From Gamarada debralockiae (Eukaryota; Ascomycota; Leotiomycetes; Helotiales; Hyphodiscaceae), in assembly GCA_002803225.1 (NCBI GenBank), contig NXFV01000465.1:1-64000 (forward strand): DNA of 64,000 nucleotides, in the 5' to 3' direction. A model generated the notes under the pieces. That model had not been told where the DNA came from and did no database searches. It saw nothing but the letters and a program-made list of their open reading frames with translations. The stretch's first letter is position 1. Each line of letters begins with the position of its first letter. Of this stretch, positions 10,863 through 21,892 are shown one piece after another. A program made the position numbers and the translations under genes.

Positions 10863-13191
10863 ATGTCACTACAGGCAGATTCAAGACGTCTCGAGCAGCT
10901 GGAAGATATGCTCAAAGGCTTAAAAACGAAAGAGGATACAGAATATAACAGTCTCATCCTAGTCATTGATTTCGGCACCACTTATAGCGGGTATGTTGAA
11001 TCATTTCCGCATCGCCTGGCTACAGAAAAGCACTATAATAACTCCGCGGGTTCTATAGAGTCGGCTATGTCTTTACTGACGAGCCGGAAAAGTTTTATAC
11101 TGTCACCAATTGGCCAGGGCGAAAGAGTGCCGCGCCGAAAGTGCCAACAGTCGTCAAATATGACACTTCTGGGATGCTGAGATGGGGTTATGAGATCAGC
11201 ATCACTGACCCTGGGAGAATCGAGGGGTTCAAACGTCTTCTCGGCGAATCGTGCTCAGTACCTCTCTATTTGACAAAGGCAGAGGTCAAAAGAGAAATGG
11301 CCAAAGCTAGAAAGTCCACTTTTGATGTGACCCGCGACTACTTGAGGGCGTTATACGGCCATGCCATTTCATTGATCGCAGAGCAGCATTCCGCGGAGTA
11401 TGTGGAGGTCCTTGAGACAAAATTCGTACTTTCAGTCCCGGCAAACTTCAAAGCTACACCAGAGGTCTTGAAGGTCTGTCATTGTCCACTCGAAATAAAT
11501 TTTGCAAACAAAATAACTGACCTCGTGTATATAAGGCGGCGACAGCTGCCGGTATTCATCCGATAACCCAGATGACCGAGCCCGAAGCGGCTTCTTTGTT
11601 TGCGCTACGATCTGAAGCGGCCCGAAGCGCACATCTCAAAGTATGATTCCACATGCGTTACAAGACTCTTTTTAATAGCTCATCTGCAGGCTGGTGACGC
11701 GGTAATTGTTTGTGATGCCGGTGGAGGGCAGGTAAGTGCAATGTCATACGAGATCAAAGCACTGTCGCCCTTGCGGCTCGACACATTAGTTCCCTGCGAA
11801 AGTAAGAATCGAATCCGACAGCTTCTTCCGCCAAACTAATTCCGTGAATAGTTACAGAGGCAGGATCGAAATCCATCAACAAAAAGTTTGAGGATCATTT
11901 GAAAGGGATAATCGATGAAGAAGAGTTCATCAAGTTGCGGAAGATGGACAGTTATCGACAAGCCATGGAAGACTTCGATGATAGAATAAAGAGGGAATTC
12001 AGCTTGTCGGGTTCAAAATCATACACGATTCGGTTTACTGGAGACCGACTGACAGATGACTACGACAGCAAATTGAAGTCAAACGTGCTGACTTTAGCTA
12101 GGTAAATTACCTTCCCCCTTATATTAGAAACATTCTTAAAGCACTGACTACAACTAGTGAGGACCTGAAGCGCATATTTGAACCCATTGCCACCCCAATC
12201 AACAAACTCATCGAGGGCCAGAACAACCGCGTGCAGGTCAAGCGACGAGAAAAGGATCATAAAGATGCCGAGACAGTAAAGGCGAGTCAAAGAATGGCGG
12301 CGAAGGCTCGGGTATACGGCTAATTCAATTTGCATACAGGCTATATTTATGGTTGGTGGATTTGGGTCCAACCGGTACCTGAAAGAGTACATTCAGAAAA
12401 TGCACCCAAAGATTCAAGTAATCGAGCCCCACAATACGTAAGCCGTTATCTCTAGCCCCAACTTAGACCAGTCAGCATTCATATATTAACACAAAATCGT
12501 AGCTGGACCGCCGTAACCCGAGGCGCACTTCTCAAACATGCTCCTCCAAAACGAGTAACTGCTCCATCAGCGACAAGGGCAACCATTCCAATTGCCAGAA
12601 AAGCAATCAAGCATTATGGTATATCCTGCAGTTCTGTCTGCGGCTCGACAGTGCCAACTAGCCAACCCGATAGAACATACTGGGATAGCTGGGAAGGAGT
12701 CTGGCGATGCACAACTATCAATTGGTGCATAAAGAAGGTCGGGATCAAGAAAAGAAATGCTACCAAATTGGTGCTGACTGAAATTCAGGGTGATGATCTT
12801 AACAAAACTCGCCGAATCGCTCTGCCATTCTATAAACAATGCGGCCCCAACCCCGAAGGCGATGAGTTAGCTATCAAGGCCGAGCTCAAAGAGAACAAAT
12901 TCTTCAACCCGCCATCGTCAGCTTCTGATCGTAAGATATTCCCGATCCTATGAGGCAGTACGGATATAGATACTAATGAGGAATCCAGCTTCGATAACTA
13001 CCAATTGCAGTCTTAATGTACCACTTGACAATATTTCAGAGAACCTCTTCCGCAAAAAGACCAGACAAAGTGACATGGAGGGGTATTGGGAGCTGCATTA
13101 TAATATTGTGCTTCAGATCCAGGGCGGGAACATTACCTTATTTGTAGAAATCGATGGCGAGGAGTTTGGGAATGTGACTGTCCGGCAGTGA
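10863..13191 (+). CDS. Hsp70-like (actin-fold ATPase) protein, copy 2
   Basis: Nine-exon model: 10863-10990, 11059-11473, 11536-11640, 11690-11801, 11852-12101, 12158-12281, 12340-12437, 12503-12930, 12989-13191. It closes in phase to 620 aa. Exon 1 ends inside the phosphate loop (VIDFGTTYSG) and joins to a Val-Gly-Tyr-Val-Phe stretch, as in Hsp70s. Later landmarks are LSVPANFKATPEVLK, TEPEAASLFAL, VCDAGGGQVSAMSYE (Gln replaces the usual Thr) and the adenosine motif IFMVGGFGSNRYL. The intron before that last exon appears to start with GC (AAG|GCGAGT, 12282-12339), a GC-AG intron; its GT counterpart is present in copy 1. The function is presumed to be ATP-dependent and chaperone-like, with the partner unknown. 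It is an alternatively organised paralogue of 1261-3341. Confidence 0.82.
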
Positions 13192-13342
13192 AGCTTGGGA
13201 GACTGCTAGGCTAGGACCATTTGTAACAGGTGCCTCTTTGTGAAAATACAGAAAATGCCTAATAGTCGGGCGCTAAAACCACTCCTTTAAGACCTTAGGC
13301 TTAAAGTCGGCGAAAGCCTTGTTTCATACTAATATTTTCTTA

Positions 13343-13383
13343 TAAGAGCTGGGGCCATTACTACCGGCCCACTTAAGCGAGAC
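13343..13383 (+). repeat. Left terminal inverted repeat of Tc1/mariner element
   Basis: 41 bp starting TAAGAGCTGGGG and ending AGCGAGAC; its reverse complement is found exactly at 14613-14653. Confidence 0.92.
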
Positions 13384-13467
13384 GCGAGTCGCGTCAGCAA
13401 AACCAACCTTCCTTCTTAATTAATTAATATCAGTTCAATTGATCAACCAAACGACGTGAGATTCAAA

Positions 13468-14532
13468 ATGGACGATAAGGTCTTATCAAGCCCTAATATC
13501 CCAGTTATCCGTGCAATGCAGCGACTTGGTTTTTCGCAACGCGAGATCCACGAAAAGACTACTTGCCCTCGACGTACTTTATAGCGCATTTTACACCAAG
13601 AACACTCTCGCAAATCACGAAAAAACAAAGTTTATAAGCCTTATATGATGTCTACCCGCGAGATCCGCCGCTGTATTCGATATATCGCGAAAGACTAGTC
13701 GACGCGCCAGCTGTCATTTGCGCAGGTCAAAGCCCAGCTAGGAGTCAAAGCCTCTGTTCGCACTATTCGTCGAGAACTACGCCGCGTAGGCTACCGACGC
13801 TGTATCGCATGCCCTAGACCCTATATATCACGCAAGCAAGCTAAAAAGAGATTGGGGTTTGCTTTGGAGCATAGGTAGTAGGGGACATCCGACTATGCAG
13901 CACACAGGAATGATGGCAAGCATGGAGGCGATTAGCGTAAGGTTATCTAGTTAGACGAAGCTACATTTGAGGTTAGGAAGTATAGGAGGATTTAGGTCAC
14001 ACGCCGAGTAGACGAAAAACGCTATACAAATTACATGCGGTCGGTTTATAGGTCGGGAAGGTTCTCGGTCATGATTTAGGGGGCAATTAGGTAGGACTAT
14101 AAGTCGGAATTAGTCTTCTTAGAGAAGCTCCTTAAGAGGAAGGGTATTTGCTCTAAGGCCTACTTCTAGTAAGTCTTACAACCTATTGTTTTCCCGTTGT
14201 TTGACTAGTTAGGTCTAGAGTATATCTTTATAGAGGATAAGTCTAAGGTCCATGCGGGGAACGCTCGATTGCCTAGACTACAACATAGAATCAGGGGATT
14301 TTGTTAGCCTCCTTCTTCGCTAGATTTGAACCCAATTGAGAAGGTATAGCGATGGATGAAAGAAGAGCTAAAGAAATTACCGTATATACCAAAAAATAGG
14401 GAGGACATGTGCAGGGAGCTTCAAAAGCTTTGGGATCGGGTCGATCCACGTGACTTCCGGCACTACACAAAGCAATTGACTTGCAAAATTAAGGATGTAA
14501 TTGAAGTACGTAGATTAGCTACTATTAATTAA
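13468..14532 (+). pseudogene. Tc1/mariner transposase with 14 in-frame stops
   Basis: 355 codons in a single frame, from ATG to a terminal TAA, with no indel. N-terminal helix-turn-helix region (LGFSQREIHEKTTCPRR, then VKASVRTIRRELRRVGYR) and catalytic blocks LDEATFEV, FIEDKSKVHAGN and LDLNPIEKV (the last giving the DDE glutamate) are readable. Fourteen stops interrupt it, 13 TAG and one TAA, mostly in the second two-thirds. All can be explained by CAG-to-TAG or TGG-to-TAG, that is C-to-T at CpA on either strand, the RIP signature. The NPIEKV block is followed by a stop exactly where Tc1 transposases have Trp. It cannot make an active enzyme. Confidence 0.88.
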
Positions 14533-14612
14533 TCTATAACTTTAATTCAAGCTTAAAATAATTAGTATTTAAATTATAGTTATTTATTTTAAAGGGTGTG
14601 TTAAAAATCGTG

Positions 14613-14653
14613 GTCTCGCTTAAGTGGGCCGGTAGTAATGGCCCCAGCTCTTA
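14613..14653 (-). repeat. Right terminal inverted repeat of Tc1/mariner element
   Basis: Exact reverse complement of 13343-13383, including the terminal TA. Confidence 0.92.
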
Positions 14654-15255
14654 CAAACACTACTAGCAAACAAAAACAATTATTACAACTTTAGACACTA
14701 CTACTTATAAAATATATTCAACAAAGTTAGCTACAAATCTGCTAACGAGCTGGAGCATTTCTGCAACTAGCTTCATGAGATTAAGATGTAACACGGCTTC
14801 TAGTTCTTACTAATAACTCTCGAGAGACTGTTATTATAGTAGCGCGTTTACACTTTATTGAGAAGGAAGACATAGTAATAACTACGTAACGTAAGGCTAA
14901 GAAAATGGATGCGAAGTATATGTATCTTAATCAGGAAGAAATCAAGTAAAGAAGTTAAAATAAGATCTTAAAAGACTAGTAGCACTAGGTTGTAATTGAG
15001 TACACTATAGACCAGTGCATTAATTAATTTGATTTAAAGGTTACTAATCAAATTAAATTATATTAATGAACATTATTAATTAAAATTAAATAATATCAAT
15101 TAGATTAATAGTCACGCGACTTGAATGTTTCTAGAACACTTAACTATAATATGAGCAATAAAATATTTTCTTTCCCAGCTCTCAGCCTCCTCAAAATTTT
15201 AACTCTCAAAATCGGTATGCTCACTGATTCTGTAACCAAAACCACCTAATGGAAT
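14654..15255. other. AT-rich decayed repeat
   Basis: No open gene. Fragmentary coding-like text on the plus strand (14650-15000) is broken by many TAA/TAG stops. 15005-15110 is almost pure ATTAAT-type sequence. Probably mutated transposon DNA of unassigned type. Confidence 0.5.
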
Positions 15256-17200
15256 TTGCAATTCTATCACGGTTGGAGCATGGACGAAATGGCCACTGAT
15301 ACTATCATATCCTCTTCTCTGGAACGTCTTTTGGTCGATGACGGCTTCGCAAAACAGGGCCTGAAGATCGAAGAGAGTCCTCGAGTTCTAAGAGATACTG
15401 TGCCTTCAGGCCCACAGACCTTTACGGCTTACTGGCGGACTCCAAGGTCGATAGCCGGCAGGCAATTCAACCTCCACAAGGCAGAACAATCACTATTGTC
15501 TCGGACGCACAGGAGCTCCCCAGAGTCTCAACAAAAAGAACACGCAACAGTACAACAACAACGATAAAAGAGAGTCTATTCTCTTCCGATAGTAGCCAGC
15601 TCTCCTTCAGTCCCCTGAGTTGTTCCTCCTCCATATACCAAGACCCCATTCTGAAGCCCGTGTCGGGAGATCTCCCCCGGACGATCGAGCCAGTTCTCGA
15701 AGAGGACTAAGGCAGCTCTGACAAAGCACCGGCGAACAGCGTTTTATTGAGAAGAAACCGTCTGATGTACCTCCAAAGTCGTCCATTATTTCTTCACCAG
15801 AGACTACTACCTCCACCATCTCAAGAATAGACAAGAAATACTATGTTTCTATCGATATGTCGATACCAACAGAAGCCTTGAGAATATGGCAGGGAGGGCT
15901 GCAAGCAAGGCTGCGAGATGCATTGTGTCGTTCATCCAGGGCAACGCACGACAGTGAGGCACCTTTAGCGCTCGAATTCTACATGGTCGGAACGAACATG
16001 AAGAGCCTCAAGCCATCCATCGTGATTACGTGCTGTAGTTCTTCCAGGAAAAGGAGTATCAAGTCATTCCTTGGAGGACTCAAATGGCTCAACGACTCCG
16101 GGCTTCGACATATCGTCATTGTTGATAAAACTTTTGGGTATCGGGCGAGGAACGCAATAGCGAATGCATCGGAAGTTCTACATTTCAATATCGACGCCCG
16201 CCTTCCTTCGATAATATCTACTATCTGTGGGGCTGGGGCGGAATATAACACGACTGGAGAGAGTAGCGAGGCAACGAAATTCACTCTTGGAGGGGTGATC
16301 TGGATAATAGTCATGTGTACTGCATGACTGTTGCTCATCCGCTCATTGCCAAAGGACAAGAATCACCAAGCTCCGCCACTAACACTGATCAACCAACTCA
16401 GACGGCGATGGCTCAGATTCTGATACCTCCGACGATGGGAGCACCGATATGAGCTATGGTGAGAGTCATGATATCTTCGATGAGCATCCCAAACCCAATG
16501 AGACGTCTGGAAATGATAAAGTAAGAGTTTCCGAACCCGAACCCGAACCCGAACCCGACAAAAGGCACAGTGAAGAAACTAGATATCCACTGCGCCCTCT
16601 CAAGCACAAAGGCATAATATCTCACGACTACTGGGCCGTCCCCTTTACCTCACAACCGACAACGTCGAGGGATACTGCCACTCTTGACAGGGCATTGCTT
16701 CTCCTGGAGGAAGACCTTCGCTTCCCCAACATCGTTCATATTCCTGGGGAATACCAAGCAAAATCAATTGAGAACTATCTTTCGGATGAGGCTTTTACTT
16801 CTGGTCCTGTGTGGGTTGCCTCGAGAAGCGGCTTACAAAAGGGAACACTGAAAGCAAACTTAGCATCAATTTACTTATGGGGATCGTTCTACAACGTGAA
16901 GCAAATCACTCTTGAATATTCCTTAGGTAGTTATTTCAATTCCATCCTACAGCGGCACATTGTACTAATTAGCCGCAGCGAAGGGCGATTTCTGGGGCTT
17001 GGGTAGTTAGGGATGGACATTTGTATGGATATATTATAGCTGGAAGGGATTGCTTACCCTGGGCATATATGATCCCTATTCGAGCGGTTTTTGTTGATAT
17101 CAAGCGAGTTCTTAGGGCCTCGGACATCTCTTTTCCCTTGCCGAGCACCGCCCCCGCAAAAAACGACACAACACTCTCTACAGCCAGAGATTGTTTCTAA
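15256..17200 (+). pseudogene. Decayed gene with trypsin-like (GDSG) serine peptidase region
   Basis: Coding-like text runs the whole length but jumps frame several times. A Ser/Thr-rich N-terminal part (15256-15840) is followed by a long frame from 15857 (SIPTEALRIWQGGL ... LPSIISTICGAGAEYN). A one-base shift near 16300 moves to a frame with YCMTVAHPLIAKG, the His block of chymotrypsin-fold enzymes. Another shift near 16405 leads to an acidic linker with EPEPEPEPD. After a probable intron at 16925-16976 (donor GTAGTT, branch TACTAAT) an extra T near 16990 breaks what should read GDSGAWVV. The text then continues RDGHLYGYIIAGRDCLPWAYMIP to a stop at 17200. Taken together this is a former trypsin-fold protein of a fungal family. 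It is either a pseudogene or badly sequenced; several independent one-base shifts favour a pseudogene. Confidence 0.6.
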
Positions 17201-17370
17201 GAATGTCCGTGGGTCGCTGCCAGTCACAAATCCAGTCGAAATGTTAGAATACGCGACTCCCGATATGTATTCCGGGAATATCGCCTCTTCAAGATTCATC
17301 ACCTCCCCGAAGAAAGAGCAAGGACGTAGCATGAGTTCATTTTCTTTTAGTACCTTTTTAGCCACTCTGA

Positions 17371-19707
17371 TCGGTTCAGTTCAAGGAGCCAAGCTTCGGG
17401 TGCTGGCCATCAAAAGGGGTATCAGAATCTTTTGGACGATGATTACGAGCTTCCGAATCTGGAACACAGTACAGAATCTGCCAGTACATTAATGGATACG
17501 AGGTTCTTAAACTCAGTTGATCCCGTTAAATATTACGACAAGCATCCTGACCTTCCAGTAAGATACAACACTGGCAGACAATTTTGGCGTCTCTTGGCTA
17601 GCAGCTCGCTCAGATGGGGTCTTACACTAGCAATCTGTATTGCAAACTACGTGATGCTGTCGACACAGGCGAGGCGGGGAGCCATCCGCCAAGGTCTAAT
17701 TCAAATATATTCCGTTATGTTCATGGGCTGTAGCATTGCGCTAGCCTTCAACCTTGCAAGTGCTTTCAAGAATCTTGCCATGGATATTCGGTGGCCAATT
17801 TTGGCAGCAAAATCGAGGAGAATTGTCGACGTGAGTTCTAGTTTCCATTGCCTTTCTGCTTGTCACTCTCTCCTAACATATCGATAGATCAATCGCATTC
17901 TTCGTGCCGACTATTTCTTGGAACTTTTCAGAGGCATGTTTGAAACAAGTTGGCCCGAAGCAATCCTGGCCTGTACCTTCTGGTTTCTCATGAACCTCGT
18001 AAGTTGGGTCTGAAAAGAGAAGCAAGGGCCTGCACTAACGCTGTGTAGCTTGCTCAGGTATCTATCGTTGCGCTCAGTAGCACTTACACTTTTGAGGTTG
18101 ATGCCAATGTAGCCTTCACAACTTACGGCAAGGTAGCTACAGCAGATATGGAGCATTTCTACCCCCCGGACACTACTCCCCTAAGCAAAGATTTACCGAA
18201 GATGCAAGATGAAGCGTACACAGCTTACCAGTAAGATCTTAGGCTTTGGTATAGCGAGATCTCTTCAACAGCTAACAAGTGCATAGATATGGAAGAATAA
18301 ATTTTGGATTTGGCTTGGACACAAACCAAACGTTACCGCAGCCTGGACAACGTCGCTCCAGCTCCATGGACTATCTCTTCTACAACAAGGAAAATAACTT
18401 CGGGACATTTGTTTTCTGGGATTCGAATCCTGCCTGTTGGAATGAGTAATCAGGTGACTCTGGTTCTAGGCAGATAGTGCTGCCTGCTGAGTCACATGGT
18501 ATCACATGTCCTCACATGACTCAGAGACCACTTGATCAGTATGAGTCATAGAGAGGATTCTTGTCTATAAGTACAGACTGCTGTACTTGGCTTGTTCATC
18601 AGTATCTCCAGTATCTCCAGTATCTTCATACCTTAATAATCCAACCACATTCTCCTACCCTTTCGTCCATCACGTGACCATATTGCAAGACTGCCAATAC
18701 GGTATCCATCTTTACAACCCGAACCATTAACATAACGAACATAACGCACATATGCGAGGCCCACACGGCGTCTGTGATAGGAGGAAACTATAAATTTGGG
18801 GAGATTGAAGTACCCAATATTGGTGAAATCTACGTATCCCAAAAACTCCCGTCCTCAACCACCTTTGTCAGATGAACTGGTTGCTATGGCAACGGTTGTG
18901 TACACATATTTCGGGTTCTGGCAACCCTCCAATTTTCCTTCCTTAGGGACATCAATATATACATGATTTTACTACATAATATCGTCTGATTCGACAACCT
19001 TTTTCACCAACAACGCCACAGCGTGCCCCGATGGAAACTCGCGATGCACCGTCGTAGAAGTTTTCGAAGCGTCGAATACTCAAGCTTGGTATTACAAATG
19101 CCAGGTCACATTCGGCACAACACTAAATGATCCCCAAAATCACTCTTTCGTCAGCGACTCGATGGCCACTCTGGCGGCAAAGGCGATCGCACTGGGCGGG
19201 TTTATTGATACCACAGGTCAGAATTCTCAAATCTTCCCGCAGGGCGGCTTCTGGTGGGGAAAGCCGGTTGCAGGTGATGCAGAAGCCATCGGCGCGAAAA
19301 TCTCCATGTTCGCACTCTCTTCGATTACAGGTGCAGCAATGTACAACCCGGCGAACGTTTATGATGGCATGACTCCTGCGGAGGGATACGTCCTCATAAT
19401 TAAGAATCGACTGGCGCTCACCTTGATCACTGTTTTCCTATGCTTAGGCCACCTAGCCGCCATCGTGGTGGTATAGTTCATTGCGAAGAAAGTTCAAGTT
19501 GGACCGACTTCACATCTTGAGATGAGTCTGCTGCTTCGTCCACTTGGTGATGCATTAGAGGGTGTTAGCGGAGTAATAAATAGCAATGCGTACAGGGATG
19601 CTGCGAAACAGACATGGGGGAGGTATCAACCCGCGAGAAATGGGAGGTGGACGTTTACTACAACTGCCCCTCCTCTCTCACGAAGACGTTTCGCATTAAC
19701 AAGGTAG
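17371..19707 (+). pseudogene. Membrane-protein gene split by an LTR insertion
   Basis: Exon-like pieces on the plus strand: about 17371-17829 (acidic N-terminus, helices LTLAICIANYVML and LIQIYSVMFMGCSIALAF), 17888-17999, about 18050-18231 and 18287-18435, joined by canonical introns in phase. The frame then runs into a stop within the inserted repeat. After the repeat (from about 18672) host-like text resumes (TINITNITHICEAHTAS), then CTVVEVFEASNTQAWYYKCQVTFG at 19040-19110, and a last helix LALTLITVFLCLGHLAAIVVV ended by TAG at 19474-19476. Coding-like sequence also follows this stop (FIAKKVQVGPTSHLEM). The original product was probably a protein with two N-terminal helices, an extracellular Cys-containing domain and a C-terminal helix. 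The start is unknown. Confidence 0.6.
18435..18648. mobile_element. Probable solo LTR (Copia-like ends)
   Basis: About 214 bp beginning TGTTGGAATGAG and ending near CCAACCACA, close to the TGTTGG...CCAACA ends common in Copia LTRs. It contains a TATA-like CTATAAG, an imperfect hairpin (TGAGTCACATG ... CATGACTCA), and three tandem CAGTATCTC units. It interrupts the reading frame of the membrane-protein gene. No exact target duplication is seen; TCCTGCC before and TCCTACC just after are a near match. The exact ends are therefore uncertain. Confidence 0.5.
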
Positions 19708-20270
19708 AAACGGGATTATATTTAAAGCTGAGGCCCTTGAAGAGGCTTCGAAGAACTAACCTCTTTATATATACATCAATCTGATCACAACTGTGACAGT
19801 ATTTGACATGGTTGGTAAGATCCGCTCTAGGTCTGGATCGGTATAAAATGGAGGGATGTAGGAAACGCCAAGAAGCAAGCGCACCCTGTCTCAAAAGAAA
19901 CTCAGTCGCTACAGACCGAATCGTTGCAACAAACTCGATCTCACCTAAACCTCCGGCCCAGATACAGTCAGCACATCTGTCACTCATGCAAGACCTTGTG
20001 CTGTCCAGTTTGATCTTGGTTCTAGATACTAACAAGGCTGAGAATTCGATGAAAGGGTTTGAGAGCATAAAAGGAACTCCATTTCATCCTAGGCTCTCTA
20101 AGTCACAACTCCATTAACTTCCTTCCGCCTTTCCAATCCTCGCTGCATTTTTAAGTAGAATCGCAGTGAAAAGAGTCCGCATTCTCGTATCTGCTCTCTA
20201 GTCTCGCGCGCCAGGGAGGTTCTGTGTGCCTTGAAATTCACGACGGACATTTCCAAATGCGTGCAATGTA
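19708..20270. other. Intergenic, no gene seen
   Basis: Spacer between the decayed membrane-protein gene and the 3' end of the third Hsp70-like gene; only short, unconvincing frames on either strand. Confidence 0.5.
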
Positions 20271-21464
20271 TTATAACTCAGTATGGCCATCATAACTATT
20301 CGGAGGTCCTGTCAATACCAGCTCGTCGGGTCGCATGAAATCAGGATTCTGGATGATATGTCGAGCACGCTGCGCAGCGCCAAATGCACCGATGAAGTGT
20401 GGATCCAGCGTCATGCGAAACTTGTGTTGATATTCTGGAAGAGCAGTAGCGAATGCACGGCGCATCTCTGCCATGCCGGAGTCAGAAGCATCGCCACTTA
20501 GAACTATCGCGCGCAAATCTGTAAGTGCCTCCTTGATTCTCCAGTCGAACTCCATGTCCAGGGCAAACTGCTTGAGGAATCTCTTGAGATCATTAGAAAA
20601 TGCCTCGTATTTATACTCGTCAAGCTGGAAGGAGGCATTATTAGCTTATGTGATGCTTTGGACAGACAAATGGAAGACCAAATAGGAGAATGACTCACGA
20701 TACTACCATTCTCCTCTCCGTAATGCGAATAGTTAGCGATATTGTAGGGCTGGCAAACATACAAACCAACATCAACCATTGAAAGCGAGAGGCGATTCCG
20801 TTCGTAACTAACAATCATAATAAAATTGCAACCATTGATGTCGCACTCTTCACCAGGTTCCAATTCAAACCCCTCACAAGAATCCAAGTTATATGCGAGT
20901 CGGGCGCCGTTCAACGCGGGAGCGACTTGGTGATAGCGTTCTAAAATACCCCCCCCAATTGCGGTTTCCAGTAACAATCCCATAGAGGGCATCATGCGGA
21001 AATGTTCCGGGGCAATAATAGAGTTGATGTTAATAGTGTGGTCAAGGACGGTTTCAGTGGCTTTTTGGACTTGGTGTAGCGTATTTTTGAATAAGATTCG
21101 GACTTCTGAGTCATTGAGGGATCTGGATATCTCGTTATAGTAGCCGTTAGATGTCGTTTATAGAGTGTGGAACTATCTACTTACCCTAGGCTCTCGGGGT
21201 CTTTCCATGTCTTTGCAAAATACGACCGCCATTCCTCGCTGGCTGTGACGCGGACGACAGGCACTAACCTATCGTCCTGTGTGTAATACGCCGAAGTTCT
21301 AACCCTATGTGTTACCGCTGTGCACTAAGATTGGAGAGATGCCGTGATCGAGCGACGTACAAGTAAGTCTCTCCAAGGCTGATCCCCACAGGATATGCCA
21401 TTACACGAGCCGCGCATGAGAAGAGGATGGAGAGCAGTGTACAGCTAATACTTGGCTCGAGCAT
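20271..21464 (-). CDS. Secretory-pathway Hsp70/actin-fold-like protein
   Basis: Four-exon model 21464-21361, 21304-21185, 21122-20699, 20624-20271 (333 aa); all phases agree. The start is chosen because it yields a signal-peptide-like N-terminus: SCTLLSILFSCAARVMA precedes YPVGISLGETY, a weak version of the GIDLGTTY phosphate loop. The C-terminal part has LRAIVLSGDASDSGM and LDPHFIGAFGAAQRARHI, the VLSGDA / GAxGAA pattern of divergent fungal Hsp70-type ATPase-fold proteins. At 333 aa it is much shorter than canonical Hsp70s; the central lobe is reduced and the DAGGGT motif is replaced by something like MVDVGLYVC. It may therefore be a non-ATPase structural relative acting in the ER or outside. 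Function unknown. Confidence 0.68.
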
Positions 21465-21892
21465 GGTGCGCAGAGAGAGAACTGAGGGAATGTTGATATG
21501 TTGTCGGAAGTGGAAGAATGAAGCCAAAAGTAGCTTCGGGAGCGTAGCGGACGGCGAAATAATCCTACAACAAACTGCGGATTTCAACCTTGTCAAAAAG
21601 AGTCTGTTAAGTGATCCTCAGAATCCGTGCGAGCGTGTTGTGGAACTTGAAATCTCCCTAGCTGAGAGGACTCCCTAGCGCCAAAAGTGGGGCGCGTCTT
21701 GCTCTTTGAAAGGCCCGGCTAACGTCAAATGTTTCACCCCTGGGCTGATTTTCTTTGCTACCATTGCGGCTGAGCATTCTCCTTCATCCACATTTTGAAC
21801 TTTCACCAAAAGCATATCGATCGACATAATTAACTATTGAAACTTCACATCATTAGCCACGGAATGAGGTCTTAACTAATCTTAATTGAATC
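21465..21892. other. Divergent upstream region
   Basis: Lies between the third Hsp70-like gene (minus) and the HeLo-pseudokinase gene (plus). No gene or distinctive motif recognised. Confidence 0.5.

Larger units (their letters stand above)
13343..14653 (+). mobile_element. Tc1/mariner-type transposon, full length, inactivated
   Basis: A 1311-bp unit is bounded by 41-bp terminal inverted repeats that match base for base and end in TA, the target dinucleotide of the Tc1/mariner superfamily. The internal transposase frame (13468-14532) is complete in length. The element sits just downstream of the second Hsp70-like gene and does not interrupt it. Perfect repeats with a dead frame suggest either recent immobilisation by mutation or mobilisation in trans of a defective copy. 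Confidence 0.9.

Noticed and set aside
16531..16560. CCCGAA hexamer run resembling a telomeric or minisatellite repeat
   Set aside because: It is an in-frame Glu-Pro repeat of the decayed peptidase-like gene; unit and length do not fit telomeres.
21312..21330. Apparent frameshift after LSAQR in the third Hsp70-like gene
   Set aside because: A 56-nt intron (21360-21305, donor GTACGT) restores phase exactly, so no mutation is needed.
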